Shown here: piece after piece, positions 7,682-14,413 of the stretch
Layout: every line of letters starts with the position of its first letter
Numbering within the stretch: the first letter of the stretch is position 1
Assembly: GCA_016296675.1 (NCBI GenBank)
Contig: JAEDIV010000020.1
Coordinates: 1-23,957 of the forward strand
Direction: 5' to 3'
Length of the DNA stretch: 23,957 nucleotides
From: Clostridia bacterium
GTDB taxonomy: Bacteria; Bacillota; Clostridia; Christensenellales; Aristaeellaceae
Translations under genes and position numbers: made by a program
The notes under the pieces: generated by a model
Databases searched by the model: none
What the model was told of the DNA's origin: nothing
What the model saw: the letters and a program-made list of their open reading frames with translations, nothing else

Positions 7682-8665
7682 TTACTGCGCCTGAACGGCG
7701 GTGATTGCTACGGTGGCAACGATGTCGTCTACGGAGCAGCCGCGGGACAGGTCGTTGCAGGGCTTGGCGATACCCTGAAGGATGGGGCCGTACGCTTCGG
7801 CCTTGCCAAGGCGCTGAACGAGCTTGTAGCCGATGTTGCCGGCCTGAAGGTCGGGGAAGACGAGAACGTTGGCATAACCGGCAACTTCGCTTCCGGGGCT
7901 CTTGAGCTGGCCGACTTCGGGAACGATGGCGGCGTCGAGCTGCAGCTCGCCGTCGAGCTTGAGCTCAGGCGCGAGCTCGTGGGCAATTTTGGTGGCTTCC
8001 TGAACCTTGGTTACGTTGTCATGCTTCGCGCTTCCCTTGGTGGAGAAGGAGAGCATGGCAACCTTGGGCTCGATTTCGCCCAGGGACTTCGCGGATTCGG
8101 CTGCGGCAACAGCGATGTTGGCGAGCTCTTCTGCGGTGGGGTTCGGGATAACGGCGCAGTCGGCAAAGATCATGACGCCGTACTCTTCGATGGGGCTTTC
8201 CATCAGGAAGCAGGAGGATACGGTCTTGATGCCGGGCTTGCACTTGATGATCTGAAGCGCGGGGCGCAGCATGTCGCCGGTGGAATGGATGGCGCCGGAT
8301 ACGAGACCGTCGGCATCGCCCATCTTAACCATCATAACGCCGTAGAACATGGGATCGGCAACCTTCTTGGCAGCCTCTTCTTCGGTCATGCCCTTGGCCT
8401 TACGGATCTCATAAAGCGCGTTTGCGTAAGACGCAGCCTTTTCGCTGGTCGCGGGGTCGACGATTTCGATGCTGCAAAGGCAGGTGTTCGTTTCGGCGGC
8501 AACGGCCTTTACCTTTTCGGGGTTGCCGAGAACGGTGATCTTCGCAATGCCGGCCTTTACGATTTTCGCAGCAGCCTGGATGTTTCTGGTCTCTTCGCCT
8601 TCGGGAAGAACGATGTGCTTCACGTTCGCCTGGGCTTTGGCCATGATTCTGTCGATGATTGCCAT
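7682..8665 (-). CDS. pta: Phosphate acetyltransferase
   Basis: Pta makes acetyl phosphate from acetyl-CoA and phosphate. The protein is the short single-domain type (327 residues) with HIVLPEGEE near the N-terminus, SGAIHSTGDMLRPALQIIK in the middle and KPCNDLSRGCSVDDIV near the C-terminus. The open frame reaches a TTG at 8680, but that would overlap the ribosome binding site; GGAGG (8674-8678) is 8 bases before ATG 8665, giving MAIIDRIMAKA. The promoter at 8731-8759 starts the operon. Confidence 0.97.
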   Translation of the reverse strand: MAIIDRIMAKAQANVKHIVLPEGEETRNIQAAAKIVKAGIAKITVLGNPEKVKAVAAETNTCLCSIEIVDPATSEKAASYANALYEIRKAKGMTEEEAAKKVADPMFYGVMMVKMGDADGLVSGAIHSTGDMLRPALQIIKCKPGIKTVSSCFLMESPIEEYGVMIFADCAVIPNPTAEELANIAVAAAESAKSLGEIEPKVAMLSFSTKGSAKHDNVTKVQEATKIAHELAPELKLDGELQLDAAIVPEVGQLKSPGSEVAGYANVLVFPDLQAGNIGYKLVQRLGKAEAYGPILQGIAKPCNDLSRGCSVDDIVATVAITAVQAQ

Positions 8666-8730
8666 ATCCAAATCCTCCAAACATAAATTTCGAATCGTTC
8701 CGGAAAAATTCCCGGTTCATATCAGCATAT

Positions 8731-8759
8731 ATTATATACTATTTTTTTGATTTTGGCAA
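8731..8759 (-). promoter_or_regulatory. Promoter of pta-ackA
   Basis: On the minus strand TTGCCA (8754-8759), a 17-base spacer and TATAAT (8731-8736). The 5' leader holds an imperfect palindrome, CCGGAAAAATTCCCGG (8700-8715), that could be a regulator site; this is only a guess from symmetry. Confidence 0.72.
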
Positions 8760-8905
8760 ACGCCGGGAGGCGGTTTTGGCCGTGTTTGAGGTTAATTTCA
8801 AATTGAACTATGGTTTTGAATTGTGTTTTTTTTATTCCTAAGTTAAATTTCGTTTTTCTGCCGTTTTTGTGTCGGAATTATTACACATAATCTAACTTGA
8901 TTCGC
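8760..8905. other. AT-rich divergent intergenic region
   Basis: This lies between the divergent pta and rpmH promoters. It is AT-rich, with T-runs around 8828 and 8857. No gene, no clear DnaA boxes (TTATCCACA type) and no strong inverted repeat were found. Confidence 0.5.
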
Positions 8906-8935
8906 TTGACAAACGCCCGTTCATTCCTTTATACT
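8906..8935 (+). promoter_or_regulatory. Promoter of rpmH-rnpA-yidD-yidC-khpB
   Basis: TTGACA (8906-8911), an 18-base spacer and TATACT (8930-8935). The start of transcription would be near 8942, leaving a leader of about 140 bases before rpmH. Confidence 0.8.
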
Positions 8936-8952
8936 TAGGAAGTTGTCTTTTG

Positions 8953-9060
8953 GAATGCCTGCCCGCGGACAGATGAGGTTTCCGCAGGCGATTCAAATAG
9001 GATGATAGCGAAAATCATCCATGCGGCGAACGGCATTCGACCGCGACGCCCGAAACGGGC
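8953..9060 (+). promoter_or_regulatory. Structured 5' leader of rpmH with four hairpins
   Basis: Four successive hairpins fill the leader. I: GAAT+GCCTG (8953-8961) with CAGGC and ATTC (8985-8994), plus an inner CGGA/TCCG. II: GGATGAT (9000-9006) with ATCATCC (9014-9020). III: GCGGCGAA (9023-9030) with TTCG and CCGC (9036-9044, one bulge). IV: GCCCG (9048-9052) with CGGGC (9056-9060). The ribosome binding site AGGAAG (9071-9076) is left unpaired. I do not recognise it as a known riboswitch or ribosomal leader. A cis-regulatory role is inferred. Confidence 0.55.
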
Positions 9061-9084
9061 GAACAAAGAAAGGAAGTAGACCCC

Positions 9085-9219
9085 ATGTTCAGAACTTATC
9101 AGCCCAAAAAACGCCAGAGAAGCAAGGTACACGGCTTCCGTGCCCGCATGAAGACCAAGGCCGGCCGCGCCGTTCTGAAGGTCCGCCGTCTCCGTGGCCG
9201 CAAGCGCCTCACCGTCTAA
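9085..9219 (+). CDS. rpmH: 50S ribosomal protein L34
   Basis: A 44-residue very basic protein, MFRTYQPKKRQRSKVHGF..., ending GRKRLTV, which is the canonical L34. ATG at 9085 follows AGGAAG by 8 bases. It is first in the conserved rpmH-rnpA-yidD-yidC-khpB cluster. A 15-base gap leads to rnpA. Confidence 0.97.
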   Translation: MFRTYQPKKRQRSKVHGFRARMKTKAGRAVLKVRRLRGRKRLTV

Positions 9220-9234
9220 TTTCGGAAGTATAAA

Positions 9235-9597
9235 GTGACTGCCGCGCATCCGTTCCGTCTGGGCCGAAAGCAGTATAGCCTCGGCAAGAACAGGAATTAT
9301 CAATACGTATACCGCAAGGGCAAAAGCTTTCCCTCGCGGTATATGGTGTTGGTGTATACAAATGCCAAGACGCTGAGAGTGGGCTTTTCCGCATCCTCAA
9401 AGGTTGGAAACGCGGTCATGCGGAACCGCCTTCGCCGCTATATGCGCGAGGATTTTCGGATGATCAGGCCCAATCTCAAAGAAGGTAAATATATATTTGT
9501 AGCGCGCGTTTCGGCCGCAGGTGCGTCTCATGCAACGCTCACCGGCCAGATGCGCTCTTTGGTTGCGCGTGCGGGCCTTTTAAAGGAGGAAAAATGA
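9235..9597 (+). CDS. rnpA: Ribonuclease P protein component, GTG start
   Basis: RnpA is the protein cofactor of RNase P, which matures tRNA 5' ends. The 120 residues include the family core VYRKGKSFPSRYMVL, VGFSASSKVGNAVMRNR and the RNR motif RNRLRR at 63-68, the RNA-contacting helix. The start is GTG at 9235 with a weak GGAAG upstream. The stop overlaps the yidD start by four bases (ATGA), so the two are translationally coupled. Confidence 0.96.
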   Translation: MTAAHPFRLGRKQYSLGKNRNYQYVYRKGKSFPSRYMVLVYTNAKTLRVGFSASSKVGNAVMRNRLRRYMREDFRMIRPNLKEGKYIFVARVSAAGASHATLTGQMRSLVARAGLLKEEK

Positions 9598-9821
9598 ACG
9601 TTTCCTCGTTTCCGAAGAAGACCGTCCTGGGGATGATCCGCTTTTACAAGCGTGAAATCAGTCCCGTGCTGCCGCCCAGCTGCCGGTTTGTCCCTACCTG
9701 CTCGGAGTACGCGATGCAGGCGGTTGAGAAATACGGCGCGGCCAAAGGCAGCTATCTTGCCATGCGCAGAATCATGCGCTGCCATCCCTTCCATGAGGGC
9801 GGGTATGATCCCGTGCCTTAG
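9594..9821 (+). CDS. yidD: Membrane protein insertion efficiency factor YidD
   Basis: A 75-residue protein with the family hallmarks IRFYKREISPVLPPSCRFVPTCS and the C-terminal RCHPFHEGGYDPVP; the two Cys in the first motif are conserved. YidD aids YidC-dependent insertion at the inner face of the membrane. GGAGG lies 5-6 bases before ATG, inside the end of rnpA. Confidence 0.96.
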   Translation: MNVSSFPKKTVLGMIRFYKREISPVLPPSCRFVPTCSEYAMQAVEKYGAAKGSYLAMRRIMRCHPFHEGGYDPVP

Positions 9822-9860
9822 CGTATTTATACGCAACCGATCACAGGAGGACACGCATTC

Positions 9861-10904
9861 ATGACCGGTTTATTCGAAAGTCTGCTCACCGGTATTAACC
9901 AGATCATCGGCAATTACGGCTGGGCAGTTATCATCTTCTCCCTCTTAATCAAGGCGGTTCTTCTGCCTTTGGACATCAAGTCCAGAAAGTCCATGCGCGC
10001 GATGTCTGCGCTCAACCCCAAGATGGAAGAGCTCAAAAAGCGTTATGGCAACGATCAGGAAAAGCTCAATCGCAAGATGAGCGAGCTATATAAAAAGAAT
10101 AAGGTCAATCCGCTTTCCGGCTGCCTTCCCATGCTGATTCAGCTGCCGGTTCTGTTCATCATGTTTGGCGCTATGCGCAACATCGCTGCCGAGCTTCAGC
10201 TGACCCAGATGTACAATTGGATTAAGGGCAACCTCATGAACGCTGAAGGCGCTTTCCTTTCCCTTGAGGAAGTTCAGCCCCTTCTTGACGCGCTCAGAAG
10301 CGGCGACATTTCTTCCTTCGGCGCCACCGACGGCTGGCTGTGGGTAAAGAATGTCTTCCAGCCTGACTCCTTCACCAAGACCATCATTCCCACCATGAAA
10401 GAACTTTCCATGCTTCTGAATCAGAACAAGAAGGTTATCAGCGCTGAAATGATGGATGTTCTCAGTCAGTATGCCAACAATACCGGCGAGATTGCTGCTG
10501 CGGTCGACGCTGCCATTGCCAGCCACTGCGACTATTTCACCTTCAATCTCTTCATCAACATGTTCCCCATCAAAATCCCCACCAACTGGTCGGTATATGT
10601 GAACGGCTGTCTCATCCTGCCCGTTCTGGCCGGTGTGACCCAGATTCTGCAGACCAAGCTCATGAACGCCGGCGGATCGAAGGCTGCCTCTGAAAACAGC
10701 CAGAACGCTGTCAATGGCAAATTCATGAAGTGGTTCTTCCCCATCTTCTCTGTTTGGATCTGCTTGTCCTCCACCGCTGCCTTCGCTGCCTACTGGGTAT
10801 TTGTAAACGTGTGGAGCATCGTAACCAACTTTGCCATCAATAAGTATCTGGACGTGAAAACCGCCCCGATCGTTGACACCGAAAAGGAGGCCATTCAGCC
10901 TTGA
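9861..10904 (+). CDS. yidC: Membrane protein insertase YidC (Gram-positive type)
   Basis: YidC inserts and folds membrane proteins with or without SecYEG. This form lacks the large periplasmic domain of Gram-negative YidC and starts directly with the first insertase segment (GNYGWAVIIFSLLIKAVLLPL). A Lys sits at the position often held by the groove Arg. The cytoplasmic hairpin MRAMSALNPKMEELKKRYGND and the segment KVNPLSGCLPMLIQLPVLFIMF are typical. There is no clear lipobox at the N-terminus, unlike B. subtilis SpoIIIJ. The 347 residues include a long extracytoplasmic insert (about 110-225). GGAGG precedes ATG by about 10 bases. Its stop overlaps the khpB TTG start. Confidence 0.96.
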   Translation: MTGLFESLLTGINQIIGNYGWAVIIFSLLIKAVLLPLDIKSRKSMRAMSALNPKMEELKKRYGNDQEKLNRKMSELYKKNKVNPLSGCLPMLIQLPVLFIMFGAMRNIAAELQLTQMYNWIKGNLMNAEGAFLSLEEVQPLLDALRSGDISSFGATDGWLWVKNVFQPDSFTKTIIPTMKELSMLLNQNKKVISAEMMDVLSQYANNTGEIAAAVDAAIASHCDYFTFNLFINMFPIKIPTNWSVYVNGCLILPVLAGVTQILQTKLMNAGGSKAASENSQNAVNGKFMKWFFPIFSVWICLSSTAAFAAYWVFVNVWSIVTNFAINKYLDVKTAPIVDTEKEAIQP

Positions 10905-11884
10905 GAACCATTGAAACCAGCGGAAAGACCGTTGAAGAAGCCCTGAAAGCGGGTCTTCAGGAACTTGGCTGTGATATCAGCGAAGTGACCCACGAAGTGC
11001 TCGACAAGGGTTCCACCGGACTTTTCGGTATGTTCGGCCGCCTTGCCCGCGTTCGCATCACCGTGAAGGAAAAGGATCCGGATTTCGATTTTGAAATGCC
11101 CGTCCTCTCCCTGAATCCTCAGGACACGGAAGAGAAGAAGCCCGCCCGCAAGGAAAAGAGCCAGAATAAGGAAAAGAAAGAAAACAAAGAAAAGCCTGCC
11201 AAGGAAGCCAAGGCAGAAAAGCCTCAGAAGGAAGAAGCGAGCGCCGAAGTAAAGGCCGAGGAAGCTGCTCCTGCTGAAGAGAAGGCCGAAGCTCCTGCAG
11301 CGAAACCCCAGCGCAAAAGAACCCGCCAGCCCAAGAAGGAAAAGCCCGCTGAGACCCAGGAAAACGCCGAAGCTAATGCTGAGGCTGCTCCTGCCGAAGT
11401 CAAGCCCGAGCTTCCTCCGCTCGATGTAGAAGCCCTTGGCGAAAGCGGAAAGCGCGCCTACGATTTCCTCTCCAACGTTACCAAGCTCATGGGCGTTGAA
11501 GTTGAAATCCGTATGCTCGAAGAAGAAAACCACCTGACCATCGAAATGACCGGCGATACGCTGGGCGTACTCATTGGCCGCCGCGGTGAAACCATGGACG
11601 CCATCCAGTACCTGACCAGCTTAACCGTCAACAAGGAAAAGAGCGAATACACCCGCGTTTCCCTGGACGTTGAGCACTATCGTGCAAAGCGTGAAGAAAC
11701 CCTCAGAAAGCTCGCGCTGCGCATGGCAAACCGCGCCAAAAAGAGCGGCCGCCGCGTAGTTCTCGAGCCCATGAATCCCTACGAAAGACGAGTTATGCAC
11801 TCCGCCCTTCAGAATCATCCCTACGTTCAGACTCACTCCGAAGGCGAAGAGCCGTACCGCAGAGTGATTATTACGCTTAAGTAA
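10901..11884 (+). CDS. khpB: RNA-binding protein KhpB/Jag, TTG start
   Basis: A cytoplasmic RNA-binding protein linked in Firmicutes to envelope synthesis and division. Domain order: Jag_N (1-56, IETSGKTVEEALKAGLQELG), a highly charged linker (about 72-172, rich in Lys, Glu, Ala and Pro), a KH domain with the loop GRRG (226-229), and a C-terminal R3H domain (ERRVMH, R296-x3-H300). TTG at 10901 is chosen because AAGGAGG (10884-10890) is 10 bases upstream and the family begins at this residue; it overlaps the yidC stop (TTGA). The linker of about 100 residues is longer than in many homologues. Terminator at 11895-11931. Confidence 0.95.
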   Translation: MRTIETSGKTVEEALKAGLQELGCDISEVTHEVLDKGSTGLFGMFGRLARVRITVKEKDPDFDFEMPVLSLNPQDTEEKKPARKEKSQNKEKKENKEKPAKEAKAEKPQKEEASAEVKAEEAAPAEEKAEAPAAKPQRKRTRQPKKEKPAETQENAEANAEAAPAEVKPELPPLDVEALGESGKRAYDFLSNVTKLMGVEVEIRMLEEENHLTIEMTGDTLGVLIGRRGETMDAIQYLTSLTVNKEKSEYTRVSLDVEHYRAKREETLRKLALRMANRAKKSGRRVVLEPMNPYERRVMHSALQNHPYVQTHSEGEEPYRRVIITLK

Positions 11885-11894
11885 TCGAAAACAT

Positions 11895-11931
11895 ACAGCC
11901 CCCGCCGTCCGATCAGGATGGCGGGGGCTGT
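11895..11931. terminator. GC-rich terminator hairpin after khpB
   Basis: ACAGCCCCCGCC (11895-11906) pairs perfectly with GGCGGGGGCTGT (11920-11931). The stem is strong but the U-run is missing on the plus strand. It lies between the convergent khpB and AlbA_2 genes and probably serves both. Confidence 0.7.
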
Positions 11932-11946
11932 TGCGTAGATGGGTCT

Positions 11947-13251
11947 TTATCTTTTTTTGTATTTTGTATTTTTTCCGCTGCCGACTTGATGGATTAAACC
12001 TTTATGGACCAAAGCTCTAAGAATACGATTTGAGGTTGATGTACTGATGTTTAACAATGCCTCCACATCGCTTCTGGTTATTTCTCCATTCCTTTCAACA
12101 TAGTCAAGGATAACAGTATCGTTGCTCGTTGGTACATTCGAGACGGCTTCCTTCGATTTAACGGCGGTGTTCCGATTCGGAAGAGTGATCTTAAATGCAT
12201 TTTCAGTAACTTCGATCTGTGGCTGCAGTTCAAAATCGGCATATGCTTTGAAAATTTTCGGAATCCCTGTGCCGTATGCTTCGATAAGCTCCAAACGATA
12301 GAATATGGCTGCAAGCTTTGGGTTTCTGCAGACGGATAATCCGAGCATGACATCGGATAATGAAATACCTGATGGAAGTCCTCCAATGGAAACAAATTCA
12401 ATTCGATCGTCATAGACGCTTATCAATGTGCTGGCTCCGAATGAGTAGTCCCTGTGAACCAGCGAATTGAGCAAAGCTTCTCTCAACGCCTCTTCCGGAT
12501 AATCGCGTATGTCTGTTCGATAAAGGCCTTTAAAGGTAGATTGGGTTCGGTTTCTGAGGTCCAGATAGGCATACATATCTTCCATTTGCCGAAAAATAGA
12601 GCCTTCGAATTCTCTTCTGTCCTGAAACACCGTTTTATCCGTTCCTAAAAATGTCGCTGCTTTTATGGTACTGTTGCATTGATCGGAAATAAGCATTGCA
12701 ACATTGGAATATATCCCATCAGAAGATAACATACCGAGCGACTTCATTTTTAGGGGATCGAATGGGAGGTTTTTGCTTGAAAATAATTTCTTTGCGGCAT
12801 CAAATGACAGATTTTGCTCCAGAGACCGCAATGATTCAAAGCTGTCCCCGTCTGTTTCTTTGATCATGTTGCGGATGGAGGTATCGGTAGCAGGATCACA
12901 GGATGTTCCGTTTCGAACAAATACGCCGCTTGGTTTCAGACCTTTGCTGGAAAGATAGTATGGGCGAGCGGTTCCCCTTTGAATGGTAACGGTTACAATG
13001 TTTTTGGACTGCACGATTCTTGCTTCATAGGAAACGAACATCGTTAAATCAGGTTTGATGGAATCGCGAATCATGTTGTTGATTTGTAATATCGTTTGAT
13101 CTGCATTCTCTATACCGATAACAGTTCCGTCATCTGCAATGCCAACATGGATGGTTCCTCCTTTGGTGTTGGCAAACGCGATAACTTCCCTGCATATGTC
13201 GTTTGTAACGATGGACTTTAGCTCCACAATATCACTTTCAAAAAAAGTCAT
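11947..13251 (-). CDS. AlbA_2 domain / GHKL-type ATPase transcriptional regulator-like protein
   Basis: Domains in order: AlbA_2 DNA/RNA-binding domain at about 1-120 (ESDIVELKSI...EVIAFANTKGGTIHVGIADDG), a HATPase_c_4-type segment at about 255-370 (EALREALLNSLVHRDYS, VSIGGLPSGIS), and a C-terminal winged helix (RSDVEALLNISTSTSNRILRAL). This is the common Firmicutes 'ATP-binding/RecG-like regulator' architecture; it lacks helicase motifs. The longer frame to 13308 is rejected because it would begin in the -35 box; ATG 13251 has GGAGGG five bases upstream and gives 434 residues. The gene is more AT-rich than its neighbours and follows the ribosomal cluster where mnmE often sits, which suggests insertion of an accessory gene. 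Its target is unknown. Confidence 0.88.
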   Translation of the reverse strand: MTFFESDIVELKSIVTNDICREVIAFANTKGGTIHVGIADDGTVIGIENADQTILQINNMIRDSIKPDLTMFVSYEARIVQSKNIVTVTIQRGTARPYYLSSKGLKPSGVFVRNGTSCDPATDTSIRNMIKETDGDSFESLRSLEQNLSFDAAKKLFSSKNLPFDPLKMKSLGMLSSDGIYSNVAMLISDQCNSTIKAATFLGTDKTVFQDRREFEGSIFRQMEDMYAYLDLRNRTQSTFKGLYRTDIRDYPEEALREALLNSLVHRDYSFGASTLISVYDDRIEFVSIGGLPSGISLSDVMLGLSVCRNPKLAAIFYRLELIEAYGTGIPKIFKAYADFELQPQIEVTENAFKITLPNRNTAVKSKEAVSNVPTSNDTVILDYVERNGEITRSDVEALLNISTSTSNRILRALVHKGLIHQVGSGKNTKYKKR

Positions 13252-13279
13252 AAATACCCTCCAGTGCTTTCTGCTCATC

Positions 13280-13308
13280 ATTATAACCATTCTTGTCATT
13301 CTTGTCAA
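13280..13308 (-). promoter_or_regulatory. Consensus promoter of the AlbA_2 gene with direct repeats in the spacer
   Basis: On the minus strand TTGACA (13303-13308), 17 bases and TATAAT (13280-13285), a perfect consensus promoter. The -35 box and spacer contain two adjacent copies of TGACAAGAA, so a regulator bound there would block the promoter. Autoregulation by the AlbA_2 protein is a guess. Confidence 0.8.
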
Positions 13309-13511
13309 ATTCTAATCATGGTGTGAGGAGAAAGCATAGCAAACGGAGATCACTTATCTTTAAAGCAAGTTATGAACATGCAAGCAGATGATCTCATCTC
13401 CATGAATTTTTGGAAGATCCGAAAACCTGAAAAGCAGTGGCTTGCTGATTTTTCGTTTGCACGATAGAATGATTCAGGAAAAATCAATGCGATGATTTAT
13501 AGAGGATATAG
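13309..13511. other. Intergenic remnant without intact gene
   Basis: The stretch is AT-rich with short broken frames. One small frame starts ATG at about 13378 and stops within 30 codons, with no recognisable family. It precedes the acetyltransferase relic and is probably decayed accessory DNA. Confidence 0.4.
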
Positions 13512-13622
13512 AATGAGAATAATATAGCATCACAAAAAGTATTTGAAAATGTAGGATTCAGGCATCATCACGATCATAAAGATGAAAATGGAGACAGCAT
13601 GAACTATATTTACGAGGCGTGA
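13512..13622 (+). pseudogene. C-terminal relic of a GNAT acetyltransferase
   Basis: The 36-codon open tail reads NENNIASQKVFENVGFRH... and ends MNYIYEA before TGA. The segment N-x-A-S-Q-K-V-F-E-x-V-G-F is the typical final helix and strand of GNAT N-acetyltransferases. Upstream the frame is blocked by TAG (13509-13511) and the acetyl-CoA-binding motif is absent, so only the end of a gene survives. Confidence 0.6.
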
Positions 13623-13639
13623 TATACAGATTCGATAGC

Positions 13640-13678
13640 AAAAAAGCGCTGGTGGTTATGAATCGCCAGCGCATTTTT
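13640..13678. terminator. Terminator of the macro/vWA gene pair
   Basis: GCGCTGG (13646-13652) pairs with CCAGCGC (13666-13672), flanked by A-runs on the left and T-runs on the right. On the minus strand it gives a stem plus U-run just after the vWA stop. Confidence 0.85.
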
Positions 13679-13690
13679 GAGTCATTGCCT

Positions 13691-14335
13691 TTACCGCCTG
13701 CTCTCATAATCCTCATCGATCCGCTGTTTCCAGCTCTTTTCAAGCGGTTTGCTTTCGCGGAAGGTGCAGATGGCGTCGGAGAGAACCTCGTAGTTAAGGG
13801 CGGTGCCTTGTTTATCGCTGTGGTAATTTACGGCGCGGTCGGCCTGGATTCCAAAATGGCCTGCGGTTTCGACAGCGTCGATGTTTGCGCCTAAGAAGAG
13901 GAATTCCCAGCCGTATTTTGATTTCTGGCGCTCGATCATTTGCTTGACGCGGTCGCTTGAGTATTTTCGGCTTGCGTTTTCCATGCCGTCGGTTGTGATG
14001 ATGAAGAGGGTGTGCTCGGGTCTGTCTTCCTCGCGGGCGTATTTGTGGACGTTTCCGATGTGGTGGATGGCGCCGCCGATGGCGTCCAGAAGCGCGGTGC
14101 AGCCGCGGACGAAGTAGTCTTTTTCAGTCATGGGCGCGATGTTTTTAAGGCTTACGCGGTCGTGGATGACTTGGGTTTCGCTGTCGAAAAGTACGGTGGA
14201 AATGATGGCCTCGCCGTGGGCGTTTTTCTGGCGGTTAATCATGGAATTGAAGCCGCCGATGGTGTCCTTTTCAAGGCCGGCCATGGAGCCGCTGCGGTCT
14301 AAGATAAAAACGATTTCGGTAAGATTTTTCTTCAT
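13691..14335 (-). CDS. vWA (von Willebrand factor A) domain protein
   Basis: A cytoplasmic 214-residue protein that is almost entirely a vWA domain. The metal-ion-dependent adhesion site is intact: DRSGSM (D13, S15, S17), T80 (in FVRGCTALLDAIG) and D116 (in TTDGMEN). vWA domains bind protein partners through a metal ion. The segment FVRGCTALLDAIGGAIHHIGNVHKYA and the C-terminal WKQRIDEDYESRR are typical of a Firmicutes family that I recall lying beside macro-domain genes, as it does here. AAGGAGG sits 8 bases before ATG, inside the right arm of the palindrome at 14340-14390. No signal peptide. Its biological role is not established. Confidence 0.88.
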   Translation of the reverse strand: MKKNLTEIVFILDRSGSMAGLEKDTIGGFNSMINRQKNAHGEAIISTVLFDSETQVIHDRVSLKNIAPMTEKDYFVRGCTALLDAIGGAIHHIGNVHKYAREEDRPEHTLFIITTDGMENASRKYSSDRVKQMIERQKSKYGWEFLFLGANIDAVETAGHFGIQADRAVNYHSDKQGTALNYEVLSDAICTFRESKPLEKSWKQRIDEDYESRR

Positions 14336-14339
14336 AATG

Positions 14340-14390
14340 AATGCCTCCTTGTCTTTGATGCATTAAGTATATCAAAGACGGGGAGGCATT
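14340..14390 (-). promoter_or_regulatory. Long palindrome covering the vWA ribosome binding site
   Basis: Two 20-base arms (14340-14359 and 14371-14390) are complementary except for two positions: AATGCCTCC pairs with GGAGGCATT, and GTCTTTGAT with ATCAAAGAC. The loop is 11 bases. In minus-strand RNA read through from the macro gene, the vWA ribosome binding site AAGGAGG would be paired with CCTCC. The loop also contains TATACT (AGTATA on plus, 14366-14371), a possible -10 box; RNA started there would lack the sequestering arm. It is not a standard terminator because no U-run follows. Confidence 0.7.
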
Positions 14391-14413
14391 TGGTCGCCCG
14401 GCAGGCGACAAAT

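Noticed and set aside
7640..8686. Long plus-strand frame opposite pta
   Set aside because: Antisense shadow of a well-conserved enzyme gene; the same applies to long frames opposite degV/ridA (2657-3340), VanW (3358-4209) and sdaAA (17107-18045).
8760..8905. Chromosomal origin next to rpmH
   Set aside because: The region is AT-rich and divergent, but there are no clear DnaA boxes and dnaA is not adjacent.
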